Source of the DNA: Planctomicrobium sp.
Lineage (GTDB): Bacteria > Planctomycetota > Planctomycetia > Planctomycetales > Planctomycetaceae
Length of the DNA: 15,955 nucleotides
Assembly (NCBI GenBank): GCA_018659505.1
Contig: JABJMI010000694.1
Coordinates: forward strand, 1 to 15,955
Direction of reading: 5' to 3'
A program made the translations under genes and the position numbers. The notes below the pieces were generated by a model. The model made no database searches and was not told the DNA's origin. It worked only from the letters and a program-made list of their open reading frames with translations. Positions 7,407 through 15,411 of the stretch are shown in pieces. How positions within the stretch are numbered: position 1 is the stretch's first letter; every line of letters begins with the position of its first letter.

Positions 7407-7982
7407 CTATTCATTTGATGCTGTTTGATTGAAGGTATTCATCGCTTGATTAACCCCTTCGTTTACCCAACATTCAACCGCTGATGCTGCACGCCCAACG
7501 CATTCTTCTATAATGATCCGCTCCGCTTTTGTGAATGTTTGCAGCACATGATTCACAACACTCACATTTTCGGAAGGTCGGTCGACTCCAATTCTGAGTC
7601 GTGCAAAATCCGAAGTCCCAAGTTGATCAATTGTATTCTGTAATCCTTTTTGACCGCCTGCTGAACCCGATCCTCGGAGTCGCAATCGACCAGTTGGCAA
7701 GTTGATATCGTCATGAACAAGCAGTAAGTCTTTTATGGGAAGTTTATAAAAATTAACGACCGCACGGACACTGCGACCACTCAAATTCATGAACGTCTGA
7801 GGAGCAAGTAGCAAGACTTTCTCGGATCCGACCTGAATCTCAGTGACTTCTGCCTCAAAACTTGACCTCCAGCTTCCCGCTGAAAATCTCTCTGCCAACC
7901 CAACTAACACATCAAAACCAATGTTGTGTCGGGTTCCCTGGTACTTTTTTCCTGGATTCCCAAGTCCGACGACGATTTTCAC
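7407..7982 (-). CDS. pth: Peptidyl-tRNA hydrolase
   Basis: Pth releases tRNA from peptidyl-tRNA that has fallen off ribosomes, an essential recycling step in the cytoplasm. The 191-residue protein shows VVGLGNPGKKYQGTRHNIGF with Asn9 and the catalytic His19, PQTFMNLSG with Asn66, and LLVHDDINLPTGRLRLR with Asp91. One conserved spot departs from E. coli: the GGHNGL motif reads GGQKGL, so the histidine and the tRNA-contacting asparagine are replaced by Gln111 and Lys112. The start is GTG 7982, with AGG about nine bases upstream, and the N-terminus MKIVVGLGNPG is that of the family. It follows rplY after 44 bases. Confidence 0.96.
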   Translation of the reverse strand: MKIVVGLGNPGKKYQGTRHNIGFDVLVGLAERFSAGSWRSSFEAEVTEIQVGSEKVLLLAPQTFMNLSGRSVRAVVNFYKLPIKDLLLVHDDINLPTGRLRLRGSGSAGGQKGLQNTIDQLGTSDFARLRIGVDRPSENVSVVNHVLQTFTKAERIIIEECVGRAASAVECWVNEGVNQAMNTFNQTASNE

Positions 7983-8026
7983 GGTTTCGAACCTGTCAAC
8001 GAATCACTTAATTTTTGCGTCAAACT

Positions 8027-8668
8027 CTACTTGTCGCCGCTCTCTGCGTCATCTGAACCCTGGTTAATGACTTCCGGCTCAGCACCAGGTACATCCTCAG
8101 TATCTGCAACTGCTGCACGACGTTCTTCCACCACGCTAGTAATGACAGCGTCTTGAGGCGTCAAAACTTCGAGCCCCTTAGGTAGATCTGTCAAATCTGA
8201 CACATGAAAACTATCGCCGATCTTCAATTTACCGATTTTGACAATGATTGAGTCCGGAATTTCAACAGCCAGACATTCAACTTCCAGGCTGTGCAACTGC
8301 TGATCAAGAAGCCCACCTTCGAGAACTCCTGGTGAGGTTCCTTTATTCACAACGGAGACTTCGACCTGAACACGCTCGTTAGGATCGACACGCAAAAAAT
8401 CAATGTGCATGATGTGCTTGCTGAATGTATCCCACTGTACATCTCTCAACAGGGCTTTTTCGACTTCTCCATTGAGTTCGAGGTCGACAACACGTGTCCC
8501 ATCTTTGATTAAGTGGTGAGCAACCTCTCCGCTAATCTGAATTGAGACGGCACCTTTTTTGTGACCGTAAAGATTTGCGGGAACAATTCCCTCAGTTCGC
8601 AATCGGCGACTCGCAGTAGAACCGATTCCGCTGCGACTCGAGGCTTCAATTTTTTCGATAGTAGACAT
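8027..8668 (-). CDS. rplY: 50S ribosomal protein L25, Ctc-type
   Basis: L25 binds 5S rRNA in the large subunit. The 213-residue protein is the two-domain TL5/Ctc form: an N-terminal 5S-binding domain (SRSGIGSTASRRLRTEGIVPANLYG, then LLRDVQWDTFSKHIMHIDFLRV) and a C-terminal beta domain (VSVVNKGTSPGVLEGGLLDQQLHSLEVECL through GLEVLTPQDAVITSVV), with an acidic tail. It is the first gene of the block leading to pth, rpsF, ssb, rplI and dnaB. The ribosome binding site before ATG 8668 is weak. A promoter candidate lies about 140 bases upstream. Confidence 0.95.
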   Translation of the reverse strand: MSTIEKIEASSRSGIGSTASRRLRTEGIVPANLYGHKKGAVSIQISGEVAHHLIKDGTRVVDLELNGEVEKALLRDVQWDTFSKHIMHIDFLRVDPNERVQVEVSVVNKGTSPGVLEGGLLDQQLHSLEVECLAVEIPDSIIVKIGKLKIGDSFHVSDLTDLPKGLEVLTPQDAVITSVVEERRAAVADTEDVPGAEPEVINQGSDDAESGDK

Positions 8669-8783
8669 AACTGCTTGTTTTCAGGAGATTTGCGCTGCAA
8701 TAATAATGATTCAACCGGCTTCAGATTCAAAGCCTCACCTGACCAGCGATGTGGTCAAAAGTTCAGTAGCAATACAACAATCA

Positions 8784-8800
8784 TTCCGCCAAAAGCGGAA
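8784..8800. other. Small hairpin in the rplY leader
   Basis: TTCCGC (8784-8789) pairs with GCGGAA (8795-8800), and a second TTCCGC at 8803-8808 could compete for the same partner. Two alternative stems of this kind can act as a switch, but the segment is short and nothing else supports regulation. Confidence 0.25.
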
Positions 8801-8808
8801 AGTTCCGC

Positions 8809-8837
8809 AACATAGCCTCTCTCGCTCACGAATTCAA
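8809..8837 (-). promoter_or_regulatory. Candidate sigma70-type promoter for the rplY block
   Basis: On the minus strand TTGAAT (8837-8832) and TATGTT (8814-8809) are spaced 17 bases, each matching four of six consensus positions. A run of seven A residues lies upstream near 8860-8854, which could act as an UP element. This is the only well-spaced pair I found before rplY. Confidence 0.35.
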
Positions 8838-8900
8838 GACTTCACGCGTGAGGTTTTTTTCCTGAGAGAAAGTTCTTTGCAGCAATTCCCATTCTAGCAG

Positions 8901-8920
8901 AAATCACCTTAAAGTGATTT
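8901..8920 (-). terminator. Weak stem-loop after rluB
   Basis: AAATCAC (8901-8907) pairs with GTGATTT (8914-8920) about 30 bases past the rluB stop on the minus strand. The stem is seven pairs, A+T-rich and without a long T-tract, so termination is only possible. Confidence 0.3.
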
Positions 8921-8948
8921 AGAAGGTCGATCACGCACAAATGAGATC

Positions 8949-9881
8949 TTATTTCTGACGTCCACTGCCACGTCTTGACTTTTTCTTGGGAGCCCGTTTC
9001 CGCTTTGCCTTGGGAGCAGACTTCTTTCGAGAACCTGCTGCTTTCGACTGCGAAGACTTTCCGGTCGCAGATTTCTTCCTAGGAGTAGATTTACTCTCCG
9101 GTTGTGCGTTTTCTGGATCTGGTGCTCGCTGAGTTCTCTCCAAAATTTCGAACAACTTGCCGAGTTCCTCTCGACGAAGTTCTCGGTACTGCCCCATCGG
9201 AACACGACCGAGGCGGACGGGACCGAATCCAATTCGTTCGAGTTTCATCACTTTGTGACCAGTTCTCGCCAGAAGCCTGCGAATTTCGCGGTTCTGACCT
9301 TCGGTCATCGTGATTTCGACCCAAGTACTTCGTCCCTGTTTTTTGACCGGACGAATATCATGAACCTTGAACTTTCCTTCTGTGAAGAAGAGACCCTCTT
9401 TGAGTTCGTTTAAGACTTCGCGTGTTGGATGCCCCGCGACCTGAGCCTTGTAAAGCCTATGGATCCGGTACTTGGGATGTGCGAGCTTCTGAGTGAGAGC
9501 CCCATCATTCGTAACTATAAGTAATCCAGTCGTCGCTTCATCAAGACGTCCCACACAAAACAGACGTGGTCCTTCAGGTGGGAAGAGGTCAAAAATTGTT
9601 CGCCGACCTTGTGGGTCTTTCGCTGTGCAAAGAAAACCGGGAGGCTTATTCAGCAGAAAGTACTTCTTCCGCTCAATAGAAAGTTTTTCACCATCGAGAG
9701 AAACAGCCTGCTCAGCTGGACTGACGTTAGTTCCCAGTTTGGTGACCGTTTTGCCATCGATCTGAATACGACCATTTTCGATCAATTCTTCACACTCTCG
9801 ACGAGAACCCAACCCACATTGGGCGAGGTATCGCTGCAATCTCATTTTCGGAGCAGGTGAATTTTTATCGGGTTCAGTCAT
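8949..9881 (-). CDS. rluB: rRNA pseudouridine synthase, RluB/RsuA family, with basic tail
   Basis: An S4-domain pseudouridine synthase that most likely modifies 23S rRNA in the peptidyl-transferase region, as RluB does. The 310-residue protein has an S4 RNA-binding domain at about 13-60 (MRLQRYLAQCGLGSRRECEE), then the catalytic domain with FLLNKPPGFLCT, VGRLDEATTGLL carrying the catalytic Asp114, YKAQVAG, and the TEGQNREIRRLL motif near 195-206 typical of the RsuA/RluB/E/F group. From about residue 250 onward the protein becomes a Lys/Arg/Ser/Ala-rich tail of some 60 residues that the family does not need for catalysis. RluB versus RluE/F/RsuA is not certain; size and the S4 domain favour RluB. 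No strong binding site precedes ATG 9881. Confidence 0.92.
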   Translation of the reverse strand: MTEPDKNSPAPKMRLQRYLAQCGLGSRRECEELIENGRIQIDGKTVTKLGTNVSPAEQAVSLDGEKLSIERKKYFLLNKPPGFLCTAKDPQGRRTIFDLFPPEGPRLFCVGRLDEATTGLLIVTNDGALTQKLAHPKYRIHRLYKAQVAGHPTREVLNELKEGLFFTEGKFKVHDIRPVKKQGRSTWVEITMTEGQNREIRRLLARTGHKVMKLERIGFGPVRLGRVPMGQYRELRREELGKLFEILERTQRAPDPENAQPESKSTPRKKSATGKSSQSKAAGSRKKSAPKAKRKRAPKKKSRRGSGRQK

Positions 9882-10152
9882 TGAAAGCAGCGGAAAAAGT
9901 GAATCAACAGGGCGTTGCGATCAGAGTCGTCATCATGATCGCGGAGAACACATGATACCAATCAGACGCCCAAAACGTCAGCGATGCCCTGACTCCATTT
10001 CGCGGATTTCCTGTATTGGATGATCGCGAGAGTTCTCAAAACTGAATAAGTGATTGGAGAATGCGATGGAATTGGTATTCAACAATAAGTTGCTACCTCA
10101 GAATAGAGTCGAGGTGAGATGCCCGGACCGGGAGCGTGGAACCAATTTCGTA

Positions 10153-10177
10153 TACAAGCACGCAGCGCAAGGAAGTG
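10153..10177 (+). repeat. Dispersed 25-base repeat, copy C (degenerate)
   Basis: It begins TACAAGCACG and ends AGTG like copies A and B, but differs at about four positions in the middle. It faces copy D across 17 bases. Confidence 0.6.
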
Positions 10178-10194
10178 GATCTACTGCCCAAGCA

Positions 10195-10219
10195 CACTCG
10201 CTTGCGCGTCGTGCTGGTA
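10195..10219 (-). repeat. Dispersed 25-base repeat, copy D (inverted)
   Basis: Read on the minus strand it is one base different from the copy at 15319-15343 (TACCAG in place of TACAAG at the start). With copy C it makes an inverted pair, the arrangement of REP-type bacterial mosaic elements, and its position past the MMPL stop could help end that transcript. Confidence 0.7.
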
Positions 10220-10240
10220 GACTCATTCTTTCCCAATGCC

Positions 10241-13063
10241 TTATTTCGCAGGAATGGTTCTCTCTTTGGAAGTCTCCAGAGAGGAATGATGAGGGCCACG
10301 CACTGTCGCATGAGGCGGATCGAATTCCGGCGTGGTGGAATCAGCGTCTGTCTCAATGACTTCATTGTTCAATTGAATTCGTCGTTCAATTAACATTCCT
10401 AATGGTCCCACGAGTAGGCACGGTAGCAGTACCATATCACCGATGAAAGCCGCACCAATCAGGCAAGCCATCAGCCAGCCGAAGCGGCTAATCAATAAGA
10501 GGTCTGCTGGGAACAAGACGAGCAATCCGATACCGACTGCGGCACTTGTCTGCCACATCGCGGGACCGCAATGCAAAAGTGCTGTTCGAATCGCATCTTT
10601 GCGTGATTGTCCTTTGCGAAGTCCATTTCGGAACCAGGTTAGTAAATGCAACGTCCCATCGACCGCAATCCCCATGGCAACAGAAGCCGTGACCATGGTG
10701 CCAATATCGATCTTCTGACCGAACCAGGAGACTAATCCAAAAATTGAAACCACAGGCAAGAGGTTCGGAATCATACTGATCATGCCAGCGACTGGGTCTT
10801 TCAGAACCCAAATCATGACGCATGCAATGAGTCCGAATGCCAGCAGCGAACTTCTGATCAAACTGTCTAGCACAGCACGTTGTGTTCTTAAGAAGAGAGG
10901 AACAGTTCCGGTAACAACATGGTCGATCCCGGCGTGGTAGCGCGTGATTCCGGCAACACTGGAACTAAGGTCTTCTGTTAATGTGTTGTAATCGACGTCA
11001 CTGAGAATGGCAGCCTGTGCATTGATTTTCCAAAGTTCATCCCCATGCCCTTCTGGAGAACGATCCATCGTAATGAAACCTGAAGTCTCCGCAGTATGTT
11101 GTTCTTTGATTCGTCGTTCAGTTTCGTTTGACCTGCGGTTGAAGAGAATCTTTTCACGTGTGCTGGCGGTGGGATCAGGGATTTCACGAACTGGCAAGAT
11201 GGAAGCGAGCGAGATCGCCCCGCTGATTTCAGAGTGATTACGGATCTCTTCTTCGATACTTCGCACAATTTCAATTCGTTCTATGAAGCGAAGCTCGTCT
11301 TGTCCTTGTTCACTGAAACGGACAATGATCTCTATCGGGCTGATTCCCGCGAGGTTGTCTTCAATCGTTTCGTAATCTTTCACAACTGGCGAGTTGTCTG
11401 GGAAGTACCGAATGACTTTTGTTTCCACATCAAAATGAGACAAGCCCATCGTGCAGATGACTGAAACGACTATGGTACATAGTCCAATTGAAAGCCATCT
11501 CTTACAGATTAAGTTCGAGAAGAAAACCCACCCACGCGGCTGAAGTTCTGCTGGTGCACAACGAGGCAAGGGAATCATTTGCAATAATGCAGGTAGCCCA
11601 AACAGAACCATTCCGACAGAAATGATACAGCCAATGGCTGCATAGATTCCAAACTCTTTGACTGGGACAAGATTGCTATTGAGCAAGGAAAGAAGCCCCA
11701 GCGATGTCGTAAAGGCCGCCATCAGGCATGGTTGGCTGGCAAGTTTTGTTGCCTCAGCGACCGCATTCTTCGGGTTTTCCCAAGCGGCATGTTTCCAATA
11801 ATTGGCAACATGAATTGCCCCCGAAAGTGCGAGAACCATCAGCAGAGTTGGCATCACCACCAACACCATATTCATGGTACCGCCTGAGATTGGAATAATG
11901 GAAGTTCCCAAGAGCGCTGCGTAATACGAAACGCCAATGACAACCACTCCCAGTCGCAAACTCTTGAGGGAAATCAAAGCGAAGATAATTCCGACTAAAC
12001 CTGAAAAACCTATGACGGACTTTCCTAGAATGCTTGTGGCTGCAGGATTCCACGCTGCCCGAACGACCCCGTTGTTGAGCTCTGCTGCGGCAACGACGCG
12101 ACCACCTACGATCAGACCACCATCAGGGATCAGTGAATCGATTGCGGCTTGACGAATCGCTTTGATGGCTGCGGATTTCTCGGTTTTCCCAGCATCGGAG
12201 AGAGTCGCAACAACAGCGATTGGTGAACCAGCAACGATGTAGCAGTCTTCGACAAGTTTTCGGCCTTCCGGCTCATCAACAGTCGCAAACGCCTTTTGGG
12301 TTCGAATGGAATCCATCACCAGTCGTTGCAACTCGACATTGCCAGAGATTCCGGACCAGCTGACCTGGAAATCATGTTCGCCTATATCGGTTTCATCGAG
12401 GACAACGTCTTTTTCAACCAGAGGTTGGTATTTTGTGAGTAAAGACTCAAATCGCTCTTCATCTTTTTCCAGCGGTTCCCATGGCACAATGGCTTCGAAG
12501 ATCGTGATATCGAGCCCGAACTGTTGTTGGACCTGGCTTTGAATCTGCTGGATTGTTTTCTGCTTCTGACTGCGACCAGCGTCGGTCAATTTCACTTTAA
12601 GTCGACCAGTCCCGATGAATGTTCCCTGAATACGACGAGTCGCTTCATCTTGGTCGACCCCGAATTCGATCATTTTCTCGAGTAGATCGCCAGCGTGGAC
12701 AACTGACTCCACATATGGAATGCCTCCGCGACGCTGACCATCTTCATCTAGCTTGCCGGTGAGTTGACCTACGAGAATCGGCAAGCGGAGATCGGTTGCA
12801 GTGCTCCCTTCCCAAGTAAGAATGACCTTTTCCTCTTCTGGAAAATGATCGCGACACCACAGATACTCTACTGATCCAGGATCATTATCAGGCAGCCAGT
12901 TTTCGACATTATTGTCGAGTCGAACATGCCTTAGTGCAGAAACTGCCAAAGGTGCGCAGAAGAGGATTAACGCCATCACCCATAAGGCGACGCCTTGTTT
13001 CCAGGGGTCACGCTTTTCGAAGAAGCTCTTTTTCTCTTTGCCTGAATCCGGGAGGTGATTCAC
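10241..13063 (-). CDS. MMPL/RND superfamily membrane transporter
   Basis: A 940-residue inner-membrane exporter of the RND superfamily, MMPL branch, which usually moves lipids or hydrophobic compounds using the proton gradient; the cargo is unknown. It has the two-fold repeat of the family: TM1 near 24-45, a large periplasmic domain (about 46-345), TM2-6 (about 347-497), TM7 near 522-541, a second periplasmic domain (about 542-735), and TM8-12 (about 738-890). The signature MGIAVDGTLHLLTWFR at 797-812 carries Asp802; the matching spot in the first half, LALSGAIHVANYW, has no acidic residue. The start is GTG 13063, with GGAGGA six bases upstream. A hydrophilic C-terminal tail of some 45 residues follows TM12. 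HpnN-like hopanoid transport is one possibility, without local support. It appears to be a single-gene unit. Confidence 0.92.
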   Translation of the reverse strand: MNHLPDSGKEKKSFFEKRDPWKQGVALWVMALILFCAPLAVSALRHVRLDNNVENWLPDNDPGSVEYLWCRDHFPEEEKVILTWEGSTATDLRLPILVGQLTGKLDEDGQRRGGIPYVESVVHAGDLLEKMIEFGVDQDEATRRIQGTFIGTGRLKVKLTDAGRSQKQKTIQQIQSQVQQQFGLDITIFEAIVPWEPLEKDEERFESLLTKYQPLVEKDVVLDETDIGEHDFQVSWSGISGNVELQRLVMDSIRTQKAFATVDEPEGRKLVEDCYIVAGSPIAVVATLSDAGKTEKSAAIKAIRQAAIDSLIPDGGLIVGGRVVAAAELNNGVVRAAWNPAATSILGKSVIGFSGLVGIIFALISLKSLRLGVVVIGVSYYAALLGTSIIPISGGTMNMVLVVMPTLLMVLALSGAIHVANYWKHAAWENPKNAVAEATKLASQPCLMAAFTTSLGLLSLLNSNLVPVKEFGIYAAIGCIISVGMVLFGLPALLQMIPLPRCAPAELQPRGWVFFSNLICKRWLSIGLCTIVVSVICTMGLSHFDVETKVIRYFPDNSPVVKDYETIEDNLAGISPIEIIVRFSEQGQDELRFIERIEIVRSIEEEIRNHSEISGAISLASILPVREIPDPTASTREKILFNRRSNETERRIKEQHTAETSGFITMDRSPEGHGDELWKINAQAAILSDVDYNTLTEDLSSSVAGITRYHAGIDHVVTGTVPLFLRTQRAVLDSLIRSSLLAFGLIACVMIWVLKDPVAGMISMIPNLLPVVSIFGLVSWFGQKIDIGTMVTASVAMGIAVDGTLHLLTWFRNGLRKGQSRKDAIRTALLHCGPAMWQTSAAVGIGLLVLFPADLLLISRFGWLMACLIGAAFIGDMVLLPCLLVGPLGMLIERRIQLNNEVIETDADSTTPEFDPPHATVRGPHHSSLETSKERTIPAK

Positions 13064-13153
13064 TATGGTCCTCCAACTTCACCTGGATTACTTCAACAAA
13101 TCCACACACACTGGAAATCGCTGTCACAGAGCGAGTTTCGGAGGGTTGAAGTA

Positions 13154-13182
13154 AATATTCCTTTTTTGAGCGAGTCAATCAA
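13154..13182 (-). promoter_or_regulatory. Candidate promoter for the MMPL gene
   Basis: On the minus strand TTGATT (13182-13177) and AATATT (13159-13154) are 17 bases apart, about 90 bases before the GTG start, with a six-A run in the spacer. Match to consensus is four of six at each box, so this is tentative. Confidence 0.25.
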
Positions 13183-13521
13183 AACGCTTGCATCATTCAG
13201 ATCGACAACTTGTCCTGCCCCGGACTGATGCTACTCTCCTCAAGAAATGATCGTCAGTAACCTGTTCGGAACTTGTTAAAGCTCTTACAAGAGTCGGAAT
13301 CATCGTCCGGAATGCTGCCGATTTAGCGAACAGCAGGCTTGAGTAAGAAAGGAAGAGTAGGGGTTTTAAGCGTGAGTGGTCCGTCTACTAAGATTTATTA
13401 AGTTGTATCTTCTGTAATACGCAAGTTGATTTGAAGAAATTCAATTACATCGCATCGAGCCGTTTGCTCTCCAGTTAGCTTTATGGGTCTTCATAAATGG
13501 AAGACTTTATCAAAGTAAAAT

Positions 13522-13955
13522 CACCGCGGAGAGAAGGAAAAGCAAAGAGAATTAGTAATACAGCAGCGATCCGAAGTCATTCAATTCTCTGACAAACTTG
13601 ACTTGTTAAACTGCCTTCCTGTCGATTTTACTAAACCAGAAAGGAAATGAGACAGGCTGAACATGATTGACAAGATACAATTTAACAGGGCATCCCAGAT
13701 TTCGAACCTTCAACAACAGGTTGCTAATGAACCACGAAAGGAACGAAAAACACGAAAGGAAAAAAATTGTTATCTTTACGTTTTGAATTTGGCTCGAAAA
13801 ACCGGCATCCACTTCGCTTTAATTTTCGTGTCGTTCGTGTGTTTCGTGGTTAATGAGTAACTTTAATGCTGTGAACGGATACAAGGAATTACGGTATTGC
13901 CAAAAATGTTTTGGCGATCCTTTATTTCCTCCGCGTCTTTGCGTCTCCGCGGTGA
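13522..13955. repeat. Nested inverted-repeat element (CACCGCGGAG / ACCACGAAA types)
   Basis: The outer arms TCACCGCGGAGA are a perfect 12-base inverted pair about 410 bases apart; the right arm continues into GCAAAGACGCGGAGG when read on the minus strand, while the left continues differently. Inside, CCACGAAAGGAACGAAAAAC (from 13732) is an imperfect inverted match to 13822-13852. Both motifs resemble repeats I recall between genes in planctomycetes and other bacteria. No transposase or target-site duplication is visible. Confidence 0.55.
13896..13918. terminator. Stem-loop downstream of glgC
   Basis: ATTGCCAAAA pairs with TTTTGGCGAT (one G-U) around ATG, some 60 bases past the glgC stop on the minus strand. 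It is the best hairpin after glgC but has no T-tract beyond it on that strand, so the call is weak. Confidence 0.3.
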
Positions 13956-13974
13956 AATTTTATCGATTGCACTT

Positions 13975-15204
13975 TCATTCCGGGAAGACGTGATCCTTAG
14001 GGACGACCACTATTCCAGAATCTGTGATGGTCAGGTGGTTGGCGAGGTCTTGCTCGCGGTCGTACCCGATAGTCATGTTGGCGGGGATGTGAACATTCTT
14101 GTCGATGATCGCTCGCTTGATTTTCGCAAACTGATTGACTGTGACATCGGAGAACAAAATTGAATCAGAGACTTCCGCATAGCTGTTGACCCGAACGGAT
14201 TGTGAGATAATGGAATGCTTCACAGTCCCTCCAGAAAGAATACTCCCCGGTCCCACGAGACTATCGATGGCATGACCAATTCGCGGAGGGTTCACTTCTT
14301 CATCAGCGAACACAAATTTCGGCGGAGGCAAGGGAGGACTGTAACCGCGGATTGACCAACTCCGGTCGTAAAGGTTGAGTTTCGGTTTAACTGCAATCAG
14401 GTCCATACTCGCTTCGTAAAAAGACTCGAGTGTTCCGACATCGCGCCAGTAGATCGAGTGTCCCGTCTCAGGATCACGAACCGGGAACGCTTTCACCTGC
14501 GATGTTGCAATCATCTTCGGAATCAGATCTTTTCCGAAATCGTGTGAGCTACTCGGTATAGCCGCGTCTCGACAAAGTTCATTAAATAGAAATGATGTTT
14601 TGAATGCATAGATCCCCATCGATGCCATACATCGCTGAGGATCAGTGGGAAGTGGAAACGGTTCGTTTGGCTTCTCTTCAAATCGTTTCACCCAGCTATT
14701 CTCATCAATCCCCATGACTCCGAAAGACCGTCCTTCTTCAAGAGAGACCGGCATACAGGCGATGGAACAATCTGCATTCGACGAAATGTGCTCATTAAGA
14801 AATGGACGATAATCCATGTTGTAAATATGGTCTCCAGAGAGAATCAAGATGTAATCAGGAGCACCTTGTTCAATTGTGTAGATGTTTTGATAGACGGCAT
14901 CCGCTGTCCCTTGATACCAGTGTTCTCCGACTCGCTGTTGCGGCGGCAGGACATCGATAAATTCTCCCAATTCACGACACAGAAAATGCCAACCCGCATT
15001 GATATACCGATCTAAACTCGCCCCCTTATATTGTGTGAGTAAAAGAATTCGACGCAGCTCGCTGTTAATGCAATTGGAGAGCACAAAATCAACGATCCGG
15101 TAGATGCCTCCAAATGGAACAGCAGGTTTCGAGCGATCAATCGTCAACGGTTCGAGACGAGACCCCTTGCCGCCAGCAAGAATCAAAGTTAAGACATTCT
15201 GCAT
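13975..15204 (-). CDS. glgC: Glucose-1-phosphate adenylyltransferase (ADP-glucose pyrophosphorylase)
   Basis: GlgC makes ADP-glucose from glucose 1-phosphate and ATP, the committed step of bacterial glycogen synthesis. The 409-residue protein starts with the nucleotidyltransferase signature LILAGGKGSRLEPLT, then SKPAVPFGG and YRIVDFVLSNCINS, WYQGTADAVYQN, LSGDHIYNMDY with the metal-binding aspartate, FEEKP with the sugar-phosphate lysine, and YWRDVGT. A left-handed beta-helix follows over the last 110 or so residues. I choose ATG 15204 (MQNVLTLIL) because AGGAG lies 11 bases upstream; the in-frame GTG at 15216 overlaps that site and cannot use it. Length is close to E. coli GlgC (431). No other glycogen gene is adjacent. 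Allosteric effectors cannot be judged from here. Confidence 0.96.
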   Translation of the reverse strand: MQNVLTLILAGGKGSRLEPLTIDRSKPAVPFGGIYRIVDFVLSNCINSELRRILLLTQYKGASLDRYINAGWHFLCRELGEFIDVLPPQQRVGEHWYQGTADAVYQNIYTIEQGAPDYILILSGDHIYNMDYRPFLNEHISSNADCSIACMPVSLEEGRSFGVMGIDENSWVKRFEEKPNEPFPLPTDPQRCMASMGIYAFKTSFLFNELCRDAAIPSSSHDFGKDLIPKMIATSQVKAFPVRDPETGHSIYWRDVGTLESFYEASMDLIAVKPKLNLYDRSWSIRGYSPPLPPPKFVFADEEVNPPRIGHAIDSLVGPGSILSGGTVKHSIISQSVRVNSYAEVSDSILFSDVTVNQFAKIKRAIIDKNVHIPANMTIGYDREQDLANHLTITDSGIVVVPKDHVFPE

Positions 15205-15261
15205 ACCGCAATTCACTCCTGGTGTGAGTTCTCCGGAAGTCAGTTTTTGTCGTCAACAATA

Positions 15262-15290
15262 ATTATGGTCTACCCGAAAGAGACAAACAA
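15262..15290 (-). promoter_or_regulatory. Candidate sigma70-type promoter for glgC
   Basis: On the minus strand TTGTTT (15290-15285) and CATAAT (15267-15262) are spaced 17 bases, about 58 bases before the glgC ATG. The -10 box matches five of six consensus positions; the -35 box is weaker. Confidence 0.35.
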
Positions 15291-15318
15291 CTCAACCACA
15301 CGTAACGTCTATTTCAAA

Positions 15319-15343
15319 TACAAGCACGACGCGCAAGCGAGTG
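15319..15343 (+). repeat. Dispersed 25-base repeat, copy B
   Basis: It starts TACAAGCACGACGCGC and ends AAGCGAGTG, differing from copy A (2361-2385) at a single base. It lies upstream of glgC and of its promoter candidate. Confidence 0.75.
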
Positions 15344-15411
15344 AGTCAAGTCGCTGCAACTAACAAGTGATGTGAGATCAACTGTTGGAATTGAGTGAGC
15401 CACGTTTTATC

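Larger units (their letters stand above)
9882..10240. other. Intergenic region between the MMPL gene and rluB
   Basis: These 359 bases follow the MMPL stop and precede rluB, both on the minus strand. The notable content is an inverted pair of the 25-base dispersed repeat (10153-10219), able to form a long hairpin 22 bases after the MMPL stop. The rest should hold the rluB promoter, but I see no clear pair. A 101-codon plus-strand frame crosses the repeats and the end of the MMPL gene and has no features of a real gene. Confidence 0.6.
13064..13974. other. Long gene-free region between glgC and the MMPL gene, rich in inverted repeats
   Basis: No credible gene lies in these 911 bases. 13064-13185 holds the MMPL leader with a promoter candidate. 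13200-13500 shows nothing I can name. 13500-13975 is built of nested inverted repeats: outer arms TCACCGCGGAGA (13522-13533) and its complement (13944-13955), and inner arms around AACCACGAAA (13729-13758) and TTTCGTGGTT (13822-13852). A ten-pair stem around GCCAAAA/TTTTGGC lies at 13896-13918, after the glgC end. The two 65-68-codon frames inside are translations of the inner repeat. Confidence 0.65.

Noticed and set aside
8839..8860. Plus-strand hairpin CACGCGTG followed by seven T residues
   Set aside because: The stem is only about six pairs and no plus-strand gene precedes it; the T run fits better as an A-tract upstream of the rplY promoter candidate.
10054..10365. Plus- and minus-strand frames of 90-101 codons across the rluB-MMPL gap
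   Set aside because: They run through the dispersed repeats and the antisense of the MMPL 3' end.
13606..13860. Small frames of 65 and 68 codons in the glgC-MMPL gap
   Set aside because: They are the ACCACGAAA-type inverted repeat read as protein (NEPRKERK and FVSFVCFVVNE).
13522..13955. CRISPR array or insertion sequence
   Set aside because: No regular repeat-spacer pattern, no transposase and no target-site duplication; only inverted arms.
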